Below, in pieces: positions 33,001 through 42,100 of a stretch of 64,000 bases of DNA. The notes below the pieces were generated by a model. It did not search any database. It had not been told where the DNA came from and saw only the letters and a list, made by a program, of their open reading frames with translations. The DNA comes from Clostridioides difficile_A (GTDB taxonomy: Bacteria; Bacillota; Clostridia; Peptostreptococcales; Peptostreptococcaceae). The stretch covers positions 1,302,001 to 1,366,000 of the forward strand of contig OX246690.1 in NCBI GenBank assembly GCA_945909635.1, in the 5' to 3' direction. Numbering within the stretch: position 1 is the first letter of the stretch; the number at the start of each line of letters is the position of its first letter. The position numbers and the translations under genes were made by a program.

Positions 33001-34307
33001 AAACAGCGTTTGGATATGCAAGAAAATATATAGAGGAAAATAATATAAGTGTCCCAAATGCAGAAGTACTGAGACTTTCAAATGGTTGTACTGGAGTAAA
33101 AAGAACATCAGGACAGCATCCAGGAGGAGTTATGGTTATACCAGATTATAAAGATGTGTATGACTTTACCCCTATTCAATATCCAGCAAATGATACTTCT
33201 TGTGGTGTAATAACTACTCATTTTGATTATCATTCAATAAGTGGTAGAATACTTAAATTAGATATACTTGGACACGACGGTCCTACCATAATAAGAATGC
33301 TTGAAGATATTACTGGAATAAACATAACAGAAATACCATTAGATGATGAAGAAACGATGTCTTTGTTTACATCCACAGAAGCATTAGGAGTTACTCCAGA
33401 AGAGATAAATTGCCCAATAGGTTGTCTTGCTGTACCTGAGTTTGGTACTAAATTTGTACGTCAGATGCTACTTGACACAAAGCCTACTACATTTGCAGAA
33501 CTTGTACGTATATCTGGTCTTTCTCATGGTACAGACGTTTGGGTAAACAATGCACAGGATTTAGTTAGAGAAGATATAGTTGGGCTGAAAGATGTTATAT
33601 CAACACGAGATGACATAATGAACTATTTAATATTTAAAGGATTACCTCCAAAAATGAGTTTTACAATAATGGAGAGTGTAAGAAAAGGTAAAGGTCTAAA
33701 ACCAGAACATATTGAAGAAATGAAGAAAAATAATGTCCCAGAATGGTATATAGGTTCATGTAAAAAGATTAAATACATGTTCCCAAAAGCACATGCAGTT
33801 GCTTATGTTATGACATCATTCAGAATTGCATATTGTAAAGTACACTATCCAGAAGCATTTTATGCAACTTACTTTACTACAAAAGTTGAAGATTTTGATG
33901 CAGATTTAATTGTTAAAGGTTTAGATTCTATAAAATCAAAAATAAATGAAATTGAAGCATTAGGAAACGATGCAACTACAAAAGAAAAAGGTATGTTAAC
34001 AGTGTTAGAAGTTGCTCTTGAAATGTATGCTAGAGGAATAAAATTATTGCCAGTTGATATATATAAATCAGATGCAACTGATTTTATAGTTGTGGGAGAA
34101 AAGACATTACTTCCACCAATGGCAGCAATACAAGGTCTTGGAGGAAATGCGGCCATAAATATTCAAAATGAAAGAAAAAATGGTGAATTTATATCAAAAG
34201 AAGATTTGAGAAAGAGAACGAAAATATCAAAAACAGTAATAGAAACTCTTACCAATCATGGTTCACTTGAGAATATGAGCGAGAGAAATCAATTATCACT
34301 ATTTTAA
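30009..34307 (+). CDS. polC: DNA polymerase III alpha subunit, PolC type
   Basis: The 1432-residue Gram-positive replicative polymerase with its own proofreading exonuclease. In order: N-terminal domains, an OB fold (about 225-320), a PHP domain split by the exonuclease (LHAHTQMSSMDA near 336), the DEDDh exonuclease (FVVFDIETTG near 421 and HHRAVDDAEAT), then the palm with GSRGSVGSS and EPDIDLNFSG (near 960). A zinc module (CENEDCKYSF ... CPKCGRK) precedes the palm motif, as in other PolC. GAAAGGAGG precedes the ATG. It is followed by a terminator and then the rimP operon. Confidence 0.97.
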   Translation: MESVKEYLDKLEINNSGLGKQLKEVYINRVVYFKEDKIVYFYLTSKEIVSHELLDKFKEELMYKLDYFKDMRMKIRFTGFERKSNKDVIKKYWNNILYILKYLCPSIAGWYKQVEFLCLDEELKIKLPKGIFYERLMKKNVIYVLRTVLSEELGLDLNITIEKAVDEKVNKERLIRINDREMEEKIRALEIGKINNCEEREEESYVIKSEVDENLVYGDNANAMIENIAELNASSGTVAIVGDIFDVETKELKNGKILMIASITDYTSSISCKLFLTDTNKDGVLENVKKGAYLKIKGDIVYDTYQREISMMISGIRKEVRPEREDKSEEKRVELHAHTQMSSMDAICSVKKLVERAAKWGHPAIAITDHGVVQGFPDAMNAGKANNIKVLYGVEGYLVEDDSLIIEDANDKELSQTFVVFDIETTGFSNTNDKITEIGAVKIENFKIVDRFSELINPEKDISYKIQELTGITNELIKDKPTIEEVLPRFMEFVGDSVLVAHNAEFDTGFISQKCREQGLLYNNKKVDTLMLARVMLPKLKRHRLNLVAKELGIPLLNHHRAVDDAEATALIFNKFLQILTEKGAKTLSDVNNVLGKIDYTKLSTNHITLIAKNSVGIKNLYKIISDAHVNHFFRAPRILRSVLNEYKEGLIIGSACEAGVVFQAVKKNVSDDEMKKIIDLYDYIEVMPIDNNRFMIDKGEVKDEEELRELNRKLIDTAKKFNKIPVATGDVHFLDKHEAVLRKVLKYSQGFKVDEEETYLHFRTTDEMLEEFSYLGEELAYEVVVENSNLIADMVEDIKPIPDDTYPPIIEGSDVELREMCYEKARRIYGDPIPEIVQKRLDRELNSIISNGYAVMYIIAQKLVAKSLSDGYLVGSRGSVGSSFAATMSDITEVNPLPAHYICENEDCKYSFFYEIGEWGSGVDLPDKDCPKCGRKLAKNGHDIPFEVFLGFEGDKEPDIDLNFSGNYQPIIHKYTEELFGEGYVYRAGTIGTVAEKTAFGYARKYIEENNISVPNAEVLRLSNGCTGVKRTSGQHPGGVMVIPDYKDVYDFTPIQYPANDTSCGVITTHFDYHSISGRILKLDILGHDGPTIIRMLEDITGINITEIPLDDEETMSLFTSTEALGVTPEEINCPIGCLAVPEFGTKFVRQMLLDTKPTTFAELVRISGLSHGTDVWVNNAQDLVREDIVGLKDVISTRDDIMNYLIFKGLPPKMSFTIMESVRKGKGLKPEHIEEMKKNNVPEWYIGSCKKIKYMFPKAHAVAYVMTSFRIAYCKVHYPEAFYATYFTTKVEDFDADLIVKGLDSIKSKINEIEALGNDATTKEKGMLTVLEVALEMYARGIKLLPVDIYKSDATDFIVVGEKTLLPPMAAIQGLGGNAAINIQNERKNGEFISKEDLRKRTKISKTVIETLTNHGSLENMSERNQLSLF

Positions 34308-34381
34308 GTTAGTCCAAAAAGTTGCAAATAAAAGAATTTTATGATATCATGGTATAGAAAATAGTATACTTTGCAGAAACT

Positions 34382-34414
34382 AAGAGTGAGACAGCTGTTC
34401 TCACTCTTTTATTT
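34382..34414 (+). terminator. Terminator after polC
   Basis: AAGAGTGAGA pairs with TCTCACTCTT around CAGCTGT, followed by TTATTTT. Downstream, AACCAGTT (34431) and AACTGGT (34474) form a further inverted repeat in the rimP leader. Confidence 0.88.
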
Positions 34415-34508
34415 TAAATATATTATTAAGAACCAGTTTAATTTTTTAAATATATTTTATTTGGGATTATAGGAACTGGTCATTTACAATTGAATAGGAG
34501 GAAATTTA

Positions 34509-34970
34509 ATGAAAAAAAATTTAGAAGCTACAATTGAAGAGATTGTAACTAAAATAACAGATGAACATGGATTTGAAATGGTTGATGTTGAATATGTAAA
34601 AGAAGCGGGAGAATACTACTTAAGAGTATACATAGATAAAGAAGAAGGAATATCTTTAAATGAATGTGAATTAGTTAGTAGAGAATTAAGCCCAATATTA
34701 GATGAAAAAGACCCTATAAAGGAGAATTATTTTTTAGAAGTATCTTCTCCAGGACTTGATAGAGCATTAAAAAAAGATAGAGATTTTGTAAGATACAAAG
34801 GTAGAGATGTAGATTTAAAATTATATAAAGCATTAAATGGGTGTAAACAATTTGAAGGTGAACTTGTGGGACTAACAGAAGATAATAATATAAAAATCAT
34901 TGTAAATAGTGAAGAAATGGAATTTAATAGAAAAGATGTTGCTATTGTCAGATTAGCAATAAAGTTTTAG
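34509..34970 (+). CDS. rimP: Ribosome maturation factor RimP
   Basis: A 153-residue 30S assembly factor. The N-terminal domain begins IEEIVTKITDEHGFEMVDVEYVKEAGEYYLRVYID, and the family signature YFLEVSSPGLDRALK is complete. The C-terminal SH3-like domain ends in a short beta region. AGGAGG lies before the ATG. It is the first gene of the conserved rimP-nusA-rnpM-ylxQ-infB-rbfA operon. Confidence 0.94.
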   Translation: MKKNLEATIEEIVTKITDEHGFEMVDVEYVKEAGEYYLRVYIDKEEGISLNECELVSRELSPILDEKDPIKENYFLEVSSPGLDRALKKDRDFVRYKGRDVDLKLYKALNGCKQFEGELVGLTEDNNIKIIVNSEEMEFNRKDVAIVRLAIKF

Positions 34971-35000
34971 TGGTATATTAAATAGGGAGGAAATAAAAAA

Positions 35001-36155
35001 ATGAATCATGAATTTATGGAAGCACTAGATGAATTAGTAGTTGATAGAGGTATAGATAAAGAGATACTTATAGATACTATAGAACAAGCTCTTTTAACTG
35101 CATATAAGAAAAACTTTGGTTCAGCACAAAACGTTAGAGTTGAGTTTGATAGAGATAAGGGAGACATAAAAGTATTCTCTCAAAGAGTCGTTGTTGATGA
35201 ATCAGATTTATATGATACTTTCTTAGAAATAGAGTTAGCAGATGCTAGAGAGATAAATCCTAATTATGAATTAGGCGATATCATAGAGCATGAAGTTACT
35301 CCTAAAAACTTTGGAAGAATTGCAGCTCAGACAGCAAAACAGGTAGTTGTTCAAAGAATAAGAGAAGCTGAGAGAGAAATAGTGTATAATGAATTTATAG
35401 AAAAAGAAAATGAAATAGTTACAGGAGAGGTTGCTAGAGCAAATAAAAACATTGTTTATGTTAACCTTGGAAGAATAGAAGGTATAATGACTCAAAGTGA
35501 GCAGATACCGTTTGAAAATTATAAAGCAGGTCAAAAAATAAAATTCTATATACTTGAAGTTAAAAAGACTAACAAAGGACCTCAAATAGTTGTATCAAGA
35601 AGTCATCCAGGTCTAGTAAAGAGATTGTTTGAAGAAGAAGTTCCTGAAATATATGAAGGAATAGTTCAAATAAAATCTGTAGCAAGAGAAGCAGGGTCAA
35701 GAACTAAAATGGCAGTAAGATCTATAGATGAAAAAATAGACCCAATTGGAGCTTGTGTTGGACCAAAAGGACTTAGAGTAAAAAATATAGTGGATGAACT
35801 TGGTGATGAAAAAATAGATATAATAAAATATAGTGAAGACCCAGCAGAGTTTATATCAGCTGCACTTAGCCCATCAAAAGTTGTTAGAGTAGATATAAAT
35901 GAAGAAGAAAAGTCTGCCTTAGTAATTGTTCCAGATTATCAATTATCGCTTGCTATAGGTAAAGAAGGTCAAAATGCAAGACTTGCAGCAAAATTGACTA
36001 ACTGGAAAATAGATATTAAAAGCGAATCTCAAGCAGAACAAGAAATGTTAAATCTTGAAAATTCCAAAGAAATAGAAGATGAGGATGTTAAAGCTGAATT
36101 TATCAACCAAGAAGAGTTAGATACTTCAGATGATAATTTTAGTGAAGAAGAGTAA
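35001..36155 (+). CDS. nusA: Transcription termination/antitermination factor NusA
   Basis: A 384-residue RNA polymerase-associated factor affecting pausing and termination. It has the N-terminal RNAP-binding domain, an S1 domain (about 135-200: GEVARANKNIVYVNLGRIEGIM), and two KH domains, the first with DPIGACVGPKGLRVKNI and the second with LAIGKEGQNARLAAKLT. The acidic tail (LDTSDDNFSEEE) is short, as in Firmicutes that lack the alpha-proteobacterial repeats. GGGAGG precedes the ATG. Confidence 0.95.
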   Translation: MNHEFMEALDELVVDRGIDKEILIDTIEQALLTAYKKNFGSAQNVRVEFDRDKGDIKVFSQRVVVDESDLYDTFLEIELADAREINPNYELGDIIEHEVTPKNFGRIAAQTAKQVVVQRIREAEREIVYNEFIEKENEIVTGEVARANKNIVYVNLGRIEGIMTQSEQIPFENYKAGQKIKFYILEVKKTNKGPQIVVSRSHPGLVKRLFEEEVPEIYEGIVQIKSVAREAGSRTKMAVRSIDEKIDPIGACVGPKGLRVKNIVDELGDEKIDIIKYSEDPAEFISAALSPSKVVRVDINEEEKSALVIVPDYQLSLAIGKEGQNARLAAKLTNWKIDIKSESQAEQEMLNLENSKEIEDEDVKAEFINQEELDTSDDNFSEEE

Positions 36156-36167
36156 GGAGGGATGATT

Positions 36168-36443
36168 TTGAAAAAAGTAAAAAAAGTGCCTCAAAGAAAA
36201 TGCATAGCATGTCAAGATAGAGACTCTAAAAAAGAGCTTATAAGAATAGTTAAAAATAAAGAAGGAAAAATATTTTTAGACCCAACAGGAAGAGCTAATG
36301 GAAGAGGAGCATATGTGTGTAAAAGCTCTGAATGTCTTAAAAAAGCCATCAAAAGCAAAGCATTAAATAAAGCTTTTAAAATAGATGTTCCTGATGAAGT
36401 CTATGATAATCTACTTATGGAGTTAGAAGAATATGAAAAATAA
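36168..36443 (+). CDS. rnpM: YlxR/RnpM family RNA-binding protein
   Basis: A 91-residue basic protein of the YlxR family, recently described as the RNase P modulator RnpM. RKCIACQDRDSKKELIRIV, DPTGRANGRGAYVCKS and ALNKAFK are the conserved segments. AAGGAGG at 36154-36160 is 7 bases before the TTG at 36168 but only 1 base before the ATG at 36162, so TTG is the likely start. It overlaps the ylxQ start by 11 bases. Confidence 0.9.
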   Translation: MKKVKKVPQRKCIACQDRDSKKELIRIVKNKEGKIFLDPTGRANGRGAYVCKSSECLKKAIKSKALNKAFKIDVPDEVYDNLLMELEEYEK

Positions 36444-36744
36444 TAAAGAAAAAATACTTTCATTCTTAGGGCTAGCAACTCGTGCAGGGAAAATAGTGTC
36501 TGGTGATGACTCCACTTTGCTTGATTTAAAAAAAGGAAAAGTAAAGTTGGTTTTAATAGCAGAAGATGCATCAAATAATACTAAAAAACTTTTTAAGGAT
36601 AAATCAACTTTTAGAAATATTCCATATCTATTTTTTTCAACAAAAGAGGAAATAGGATTTGCAATAGGAAAATCTCCAAGAGCAGTTATAGGAATAAAAG
36701 ATGAAAACTTTTCTAAAAAGATAATTGAACTAATAGAAATTTAA
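36433..36744 (+). CDS. ylxQ: YlxQ, L7Ae/L30e-family RNA-binding protein
   Basis: A 103-residue protein of the ribosomal L7Ae/L30e/S12e/Gadd45 fold: KILSFLGLATRAGKIVSGDDSTL, KLVLIAEDASNNTKK and AIGKSPRAVIGIKD. These proteins bind kink-turn RNA; the target of YlxQ is unknown. Translation is coupled by overlap to rnpM. It lies 21 bases before infB. Confidence 0.9.
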   Translation: MKNNKEKILSFLGLATRAGKIVSGDDSTLLDLKKGKVKLVLIAEDASNNTKKLFKDKSTFRNIPYLFFSTKEEIGFAIGKSPRAVIGIKDENFSKKIIELIEI

Positions 36745-36765
36745 AATAAAATAGGGGGTGATCTT

Positions 36766-38703
36766 GTGTCAAAAACAAGAGTATACCAAATAGCAGAAGA
36801 ATTAAATATATCAAATGAAGAGCTTATGAATAAGTTAGCTGAATTAGATATAAATGTAGCTGATAAAGATTCAGTATTAGAAGGTGAAGAATTAGATTTA
36901 GTATTGGAATTATTAGAAGCTTCATCTAAAGAAAATGAAAATGTTATAGAGATAGATGGAAAGCTAACAGTTCAAGCATTAGCAACACAGTTAGATAAAT
37001 CTCCATCAGAAGTAATTATGAAGCTTATGAAAATGGGAACTATGGCAACAATAAATCAAGAGATAAGTTTTGAAATTGCCGCTTTAGTTGCTCAAGACTA
37101 TGGATTTGAACTAACAGTAGCTGAAAGTGATGATACAGAAGCTTTAGAAATAGAAGCTTTAATGGAAATTGAAGAAGATAAAGAGGAAGATTTAAAGGCT
37201 AGACCACCAGTTGTTACAGTTATGGGACATGTTGACCATGGTAAGACATCTCTACTAGATGCAATAAGAAAAACTGATGTGATTTCAGGTGAAGCAGGAG
37301 GAATAACTCAACATATAGGTGCTTCAGAAGTTAAAATTAATGGACAAAAAATAGTATTTTTAGATACTCCAGGACATGAGGCTTTCACATCAATGAGAGC
37401 AAGAGGAGCACAAGTTACAGATATAGCAATATTAGTTGTTGCAGCAGACGATGGTATAATGCCTCAAACAGTAGAAGCTATAAACCATGCTAAAGCAGCA
37501 GAAGTACCTTTAATAGTTGCTATCAATAAAATAGATAAACCAGGTGCAAATCCAGATAAAGTAAAACAAGAATTAGCAGACCAAGGTCTATTAGTTGAAG
37601 ACTGGGGTGGAGAAGTAATAGCAGTTCCAGTATCAGCTAAGAAAAAAGAAGGAATAGATACACTTTTAGAAATGGTATTATTGGTTGCTGAAATGGAAGA
37701 ATTAAGAGCAAATCCAAATAAAAGAGCAGTAGGAACTGTTATAGAAGCTGAGCTTGATAAAGGAAGAGGTCCAGTTGCAACAGTACTTGTTCAAGGTGGT
37801 ACTTTAACAGTAGGTGACCCAATAGTTGCAGGTGTTGCATGTGGTAAAGTTAGAGCAATGATAAATGCAAAAGGTAAAAGAGTAAAGACAGCAGGACCAT
37901 CTACAGCAGTTGAGATATTAGGTTTATCAGAAGTTCCACAAGGTGGAGACCAATTTGTTGAGGTTCCAACTGACAAGATTGCTAGAAGTGTAGCAGCAAG
38001 AAGACAGCAAATAGTTAGAGATGAAATGTTAAAATCAACTCAAAGATTATCACTGGATGATTTATTTAGTCAAATGAGTGAAGGTTCTATAAAAGACCTT
38101 AATATAGTTATAAAAGCAGATGTACAAGGTTCAGTACAGGCAGTTAAACAATCTTTAGAAAAATTATCAAATGAAGAAGTTCAAGTTAAAGTAATACATG
38201 GAGGTGTTGGAGCTGTAACAGAATCAGATATATTACTTGCAGCAGCTTCTAACGCAATAATAATAGGATTCAATGTAAGACCAGTTCCAGGTGCAGAATC
38301 TCTAGGCGAAAAAGAAAATGTTGATATAAGAACATATACTATAATATACAAGGCTATAGAAGATATACAAGCTGCTATGACTGGTATGTTAGACCCTGAA
38401 TATGTTGATGAAGAAACAGGAAAAGCTGAAATAAGAGAAATATATAAAATATCTGGTGTTGGAACAGTAGCTGGATGTTATGTAACTAATGGTAAGATAT
38501 TTAGAAATTGTAAAGTAAGATTAGTTAGAGATAGTATAATAATACATGAAGGTGAGCTTGCAGCACTTAAGAGATTTAAAGATGATGTAAAAGAAGTTAA
38601 TTCTGGATACGAATGTGGTATGAGTTTTGTAAATTACAACGATATAAAAGAAGGCGATGTAGTAGAAGCTTATATAACTAAAGAAGTAGAAAGAAAATTA
38701 TAA
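36766..38703 (+). CDS. infB: Translation initiation factor IF-2
   Basis: A 645-residue GTPase that places initiator fMet-tRNA on the ribosome. Two short N-terminal IF2N domains (RVYQIAEELNISNEELMNKL and KLTVQALATQLDKSPSEVI) are followed by the G domain: G1 GHVDHGKT near 154, G3 DTPGHEAF, G4 NKIDKP. The beta-barrel domains and the C-terminal fMet-tRNA-binding domain complete it. The long charged linker of enteric IF-2 is absent, as usual in clostridia. The start is GTG at 36766 after AGGGGGTGAT. Confidence 0.96.
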   Translation: MSKTRVYQIAEELNISNEELMNKLAELDINVADKDSVLEGEELDLVLELLEASSKENENVIEIDGKLTVQALATQLDKSPSEVIMKLMKMGTMATINQEISFEIAALVAQDYGFELTVAESDDTEALEIEALMEIEEDKEEDLKARPPVVTVMGHVDHGKTSLLDAIRKTDVISGEAGGITQHIGASEVKINGQKIVFLDTPGHEAFTSMRARGAQVTDIAILVVAADDGIMPQTVEAINHAKAAEVPLIVAINKIDKPGANPDKVKQELADQGLLVEDWGGEVIAVPVSAKKKEGIDTLLEMVLLVAEMEELRANPNKRAVGTVIEAELDKGRGPVATVLVQGGTLTVGDPIVAGVACGKVRAMINAKGKRVKTAGPSTAVEILGLSEVPQGGDQFVEVPTDKIARSVAARRQQIVRDEMLKSTQRLSLDDLFSQMSEGSIKDLNIVIKADVQGSVQAVKQSLEKLSNEEVQVKVIHGGVGAVTESDILLAAASNAIIIGFNVRPVPGAESLGEKENVDIRTYTIIYKAIEDIQAAMTGMLDPEYVDEETGKAEIREIYKISGVGTVAGCYVTNGKIFRNCKVRLVRDSIIIHEGELAALKRFKDDVKEVNSGYECGMSFVNYNDIKEGDVVEAYITKEVERKL

Positions 38704-38745
38704 ATTCGTATCAAAGAAAATCAGTTAGTAAAGAAGGTCGATGGT

Positions 38746-39126
38746 ATGGCATCATATAATAGAACAAGAAGAATAGCAGAAGAAATAAGAAAAGTAGTAA
38801 GTACTATGCTTATAAATGGAGTAAAAGACCCTAGAATAACATCTATGGTGAGTGTAACTGATGTAGAAGTTACAAATGACCTAAGATATGCTTATGTATA
38901 TGTAAGTATTTTAGGTGGAGATGAAGAATCTACACTAACAGGACTTAAAAGTGCTGGAGGGTATATAAGAAGAGAAGTAGGAAAAAATATAAAACTTAGA
39001 TATATTCCTGAAATAATGTTTAAAATTGATGATTCAATAGAAAAAGGAATGTATATGGATAGCCTTATAAAAAGAGTTAATGAAAAAAATACTCAAAAAA
39101 ATGAGGATGAAAATTATGATGAATAA
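38746..39126 (+). CDS. rbfA: Ribosome-binding factor A
   Basis: A 126-residue KH-type 16S rRNA maturation and cold-adaptation factor. RTRRIAEEIRKVVSTMLINGVKDPRI, VTDVEVTNDLRYAYVYVSIL and the RIRREVG-type helix (YIRREVGKNIKLRYIPEIMF) identify it. AGAAGGTCG precedes the ATG. Its end overlaps the start of nrnA by about 10 bases, indicating translational coupling. Confidence 0.94.
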   Translation: MASYNRTRRIAEEIRKVVSTMLINGVKDPRITSMVSVTDVEVTNDLRYAYVYVSILGGDEESTLTGLKSAGGYIRREVGKNIKLRYIPEIMFKIDDSIEKGMYMDSLIKRVNEKNTQKNEDENYDE

Positions 39127-40090
39127 TATTGATAGTATTATAAACTATATTTATGAGGGTGACTATTTTATAGTTACCTCTCATATTAGCCCAGATGGAG
39201 ATAATATTGGTTCTACACTTTCGATGTATTATACACTAAAAAACTTAGGAAAAAAAGTATATTATGTACTTGATGATGAAGCTCCATTAAATTTAAAGTT
39301 TTTGGTTGAAGATGTAAAAATTTATAAGTCTAATGAACTTGATATGAATCAGTATTCCCTAATAGCACTTGATTGTGGAGATGAACCAAGAATATGTGTA
39401 AGTGATGAAATCAAAAATAATGCATCAAAATTAATCTGTATAGACCATCATGCAAGTAATGATTCATATGGAGATTTAAATTATGTAGATAAGGATGCAT
39501 CTTCTACATGTGAACTAGTTTATAATTTATTGATTAGATTCCAGCAAATAAAAGATATTAAGATTATAAATAAAGATATAGCGACATGTTTATATACAGG
39601 TCTTGTAACTGATACTGGAAACTTCTCATATTCAAATGTCCATGCAAGTAGCTTTGAAATGGCAAAGAATTTACTTGTTTTAGGTGCACAAAAAAATACT
39701 ATAATACAAAATATATATCAAAGTAATTCTTCTGATTATTATAAATTATTAGGAGAAGCCTTGAAATCTTTGGAAATATTTGAATCAAAAGTATCTAGTA
39801 TAGTTTTGACTCAGGATATGATGAATAGAAATAATACAAGTTTCAACGATGTTGATGGAATAACAACATATACAAGAGACATAAAAGATGTTGAGGTTGG
39901 AATTTTATTTAAAGAGAAAAAACAAAATGAAATTAAAGTAAGTTTTAGGTCAAAAAATTATGTTGATGTAAGTGAAATAGCCAAGTTATTTGGTGGTGGT
40001 GGTCATGTAAGAGCTGCTGGATGTACTATTAAAGATAGTATTGATAATGCAAAAAAAATGGTATTAGAGGCAGTGTTAAAATCAATTTAA
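39116..40090 (+). CDS. nrnA: DHH/DHHA1 phosphoesterase NrnA (nano-RNase / pAp phosphatase)
   Basis: A 324-residue DHH-family enzyme that degrades 2-5 base RNAs and removes the 3' phosphate of pAp. Motifs: HISPDGDNIGS (metal ligands), LIALDCGD, ICIDHHASND (the DHH), TGLVTDTGNF, and GGGGHVRAAG of the DHHA1 domain. The frame extends back to 39080 within rbfA, but GAGGATG precedes two adjacent ATGs at 39116 and 39119. The place within the nusA-infB operon is the usual Firmicute one. Confidence 0.92.
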   Translation: MMNNIDSIINYIYEGDYFIVTSHISPDGDNIGSTLSMYYTLKNLGKKVYYVLDDEAPLNLKFLVEDVKIYKSNELDMNQYSLIALDCGDEPRICVSDEIKNNASKLICIDHHASNDSYGDLNYVDKDASSTCELVYNLLIRFQQIKDIKIINKDIATCLYTGLVTDTGNFSYSNVHASSFEMAKNLLVLGAQKNTIIQNIYQSNSSDYYKLLGEALKSLEIFESKVSSIVLTQDMMNRNNTSFNDVDGITTYTRDIKDVEVGILFKEKKQNEIKVSFRSKNYVDVSEIAKLFGGGGHVRAAGCTIKDSIDNAKKMVLEAVLKSI

Positions 40091-40102
40091 GGTGACAGAA
40101 AA

Positions 40103-41008
40103 ATGAATAAGATTATAAGTATATTGAAACCTACAGGCATGACATCTCATGATGTTGTAAGTAGAGTGAGAAAAATTTTAAATATAAAAAAAGTAGGTCA
40201 TACAGGTACTCTTGACCCAGATGCTTCAGGTGTTTTACCAATCTGTATAGGAAAAGCTACAAAAGTATGTGAAGTTATTTTAAATAAGGATAAATCATAT
40301 ATATGTGAGCTTACTTTAGGTATTAGTACAGATACTTATGATGCATCAGGTGAAATTTTAAAAAAAGTTGATAATTTCAAATTGAGTAATGAAGATATAG
40401 AAAAAGCTTTTGATACACAAAGAGGAGAAATAAGTCAACTTCCTCCAATCTACTCAGCTTTAAAAGTAAATGGAAAGAGAATGTGTGATTTAGTAAGAAG
40501 TGGTAGACAATCTGAAATTACTTTAAAAACTAGAAGAGTGAATATAAAAGACATAAAAATACTCAGTATAAAAGGTAACAAGGTAATGTTTTATGTTGAA
40601 TGTTCTAAAGGGACTTATGTAAGAAGTATTTGTCATGATATAGGAGAATACCTAGGTTGTGGAGCACATATGTCATTTTTGAATAGGACATCTTCTGGTA
40701 AATTTGATTTAGATAACTCGATAACACTAGAAGAACTAGAACTATTTTATGAAAATAAAACTTTAGATAAATACTTATACGATATAGACTACGTACTAGA
40801 TTCGTTTAATTATATTGTACTAAATCCTAATGCCATAAAATATTATAGCAATGGTGGTTCAATAGATGATAAAAGATTTTTGAAAAATAATCTCAATAAG
40901 AATGATGAATTTGTAAGAGTATATAGTACAGATAACTTCTTAGGATTAGGAAAATTATCAAAACACAATAATACGATAAGTGTTAAAAGTGATAAGATGT
41001 TTATATAA
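40103..41008 (+). CDS. truB: tRNA pseudouridine synthase B
   Basis: A 301-residue enzyme that makes pseudouridine 55 in the T-loop of tRNA. The N-terminus (ILKPTGMTSHDVVSRVRKIL) and the catalytic GHTGTLDPDASGVLPI, with its Asp, are clear; CSKGTYVRSICHDIGEYLG is the second family block. A C-terminal PUA-like segment follows. AAGGTGA precedes the ATG. It is the last gene of the nusA operon, ended by a terminator at 41031. Confidence 0.95.
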   Translation: MNKIISILKPTGMTSHDVVSRVRKILNIKKVGHTGTLDPDASGVLPICIGKATKVCEVILNKDKSYICELTLGISTDTYDASGEILKKVDNFKLSNEDIEKAFDTQRGEISQLPPIYSALKVNGKRMCDLVRSGRQSEITLKTRRVNIKDIKILSIKGNKVMFYVECSKGTYVRSICHDIGEYLGCGAHMSFLNRTSSGKFDLDNSITLEELELFYENKTLDKYLYDIDYVLDSFNYIVLNPNAIKYYSNGGSIDDKRFLKNNLNKNDEFVRVYSTDNFLGLGKLSKHNNTISVKSDKMFI

Positions 41009-41030
41009 TTAATGTATTTAAAAGAATGCC

Positions 41031-41075
41031 AAAAGAGATAGTACTATAATAACTTCTATAGTCTATCTCTTTTAC
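41031..41075 (+). terminator. Terminator after truB
   Basis: AAAAGAGATAGTACTATA pairs with TATAGTCTATCTCTTTT; one bulge, then a short T-rich end. Confidence 0.85.
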
Positions 41076-41139
41076 TTATGCTATAATAGTTTGTGAATAA
41101 GTTAAGAGTAAATTATAATTTTAGCGGGGAACATTTATT

Positions 41140-42069
41140 ATGGTGATTATAAAATCTATAGCAGAAATAGCAAACATAAAAGAAAGTGTCATTACCATAG
41201 GAAACTTTGATGGTGTGCACAAAGGACATCAAGTTCTTATAAAAAAAACAGTTGAATATGCAAAAAAAGAAAATATACAGAGTATTGTATTTACATTTGC
41301 AAATCATCCTGTAAATTACTTTAGACCAAACTCAACAAAAAATATCATAAGTAACAATGATAAGATAAAATTATTAGAAGACTTGGGAATAGATATAGTT
41401 GTAATCATACCATTTGATGAGTATATGACTAAAATACCTGCAAAGGATTTCGTAGATGAGATACTAGTAAAAAAATTAAAAGCCAAAAAAATAGTAATTG
41501 GACATGACTTTACGTTTGCAAGAGCAAAAGAAGGCAATGTGAATCTATTAAAAAGCTTAGAAGATGAATATGGTTTTGAGGTGGAAGTAATAAAGCCAAT
41601 CAAAATAAATGATGTAAGAGTGAGTAGTACTTATATTAGAAGTTTAGTATCCCAAGGTGATATGACTAATGTCAAAGAGTATTTAGGTCGTAATTACGAG
41701 TTAGAAGGTTGTGTTATACATTCTAAACACCTTGGAAGAACTATGGGATTCCCAACAGCAAATATTGACCTTAAGAATAACATGCTCGTTCCTAAAAGAG
41801 GTATTTATGCTTCTATTGTACATATTGGAGATGAGACTTATTTTGGCGCTACAAATGTAGGTTATAATCCAACAGTCAATGGAAAATCTTTATCTATTGA
41901 AACCAATATTTTAGAGTTTGACAGAGATATTTATGGTAAAAATATAATTGTTGAATTTTTGGAAAGAATAAGGGATGAAAGAAAGTTTAATTCAATAGAT
42001 GACTTAAAAAATCAATTGTTTAATGACACAAATTACGTATACGAAAACTATGTTTGCAAAAACAAGTAA
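41140..42069 (+). CDS. ribF: Bifunctional riboflavin kinase / FAD synthetase
   Basis: A 309-residue enzyme that phosphorylates riboflavin to FMN and adenylylates FMN to FAD (RibF, called RibC in B. subtilis). The N-terminal nucleotidyltransferase shows TIGNFDGVHKGHQ and VIGHDFTFARAKEG with VSSTYIR. The C-terminal kinase has RTMGFPTANIDL and GATNVGYNPTVNG. A GCGGGGA element is the only ribosome site, about 10 bases before the ATG. No FMN riboswitch precedes it. Confidence 0.95.
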   Translation: MVIIKSIAEIANIKESVITIGNFDGVHKGHQVLIKKTVEYAKKENIQSIVFTFANHPVNYFRPNSTKNIISNNDKIKLLEDLGIDIVVIIPFDEYMTKIPAKDFVDEILVKKLKAKKIVIGHDFTFARAKEGNVNLLKSLEDEYGFEVEVIKPIKINDVRVSSTYIRSLVSQGDMTNVKEYLGRNYELEGCVIHSKHLGRTMGFPTANIDLKNNMLVPKRGIYASIVHIGDETYFGATNVGYNPTVNGKSLSIETNILEFDRDIYGKNIIVEFLERIRDERKFNSIDDLKNQLFNDTNYVYENYVCKNK

Positions 42070-42082
42070 TGTATGATAAAAT
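42053..42082 (+). promoter_or_regulatory. Possible promoter of rpsO
   Basis: TTTGCA at 42053-42058 and TAAAAT at 42077-42082 with an 18-base spacer, overlapping the end of ribF. Confidence 0.35.
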
Positions 42083-42100
42083 GATTAAGGAAAATAACCG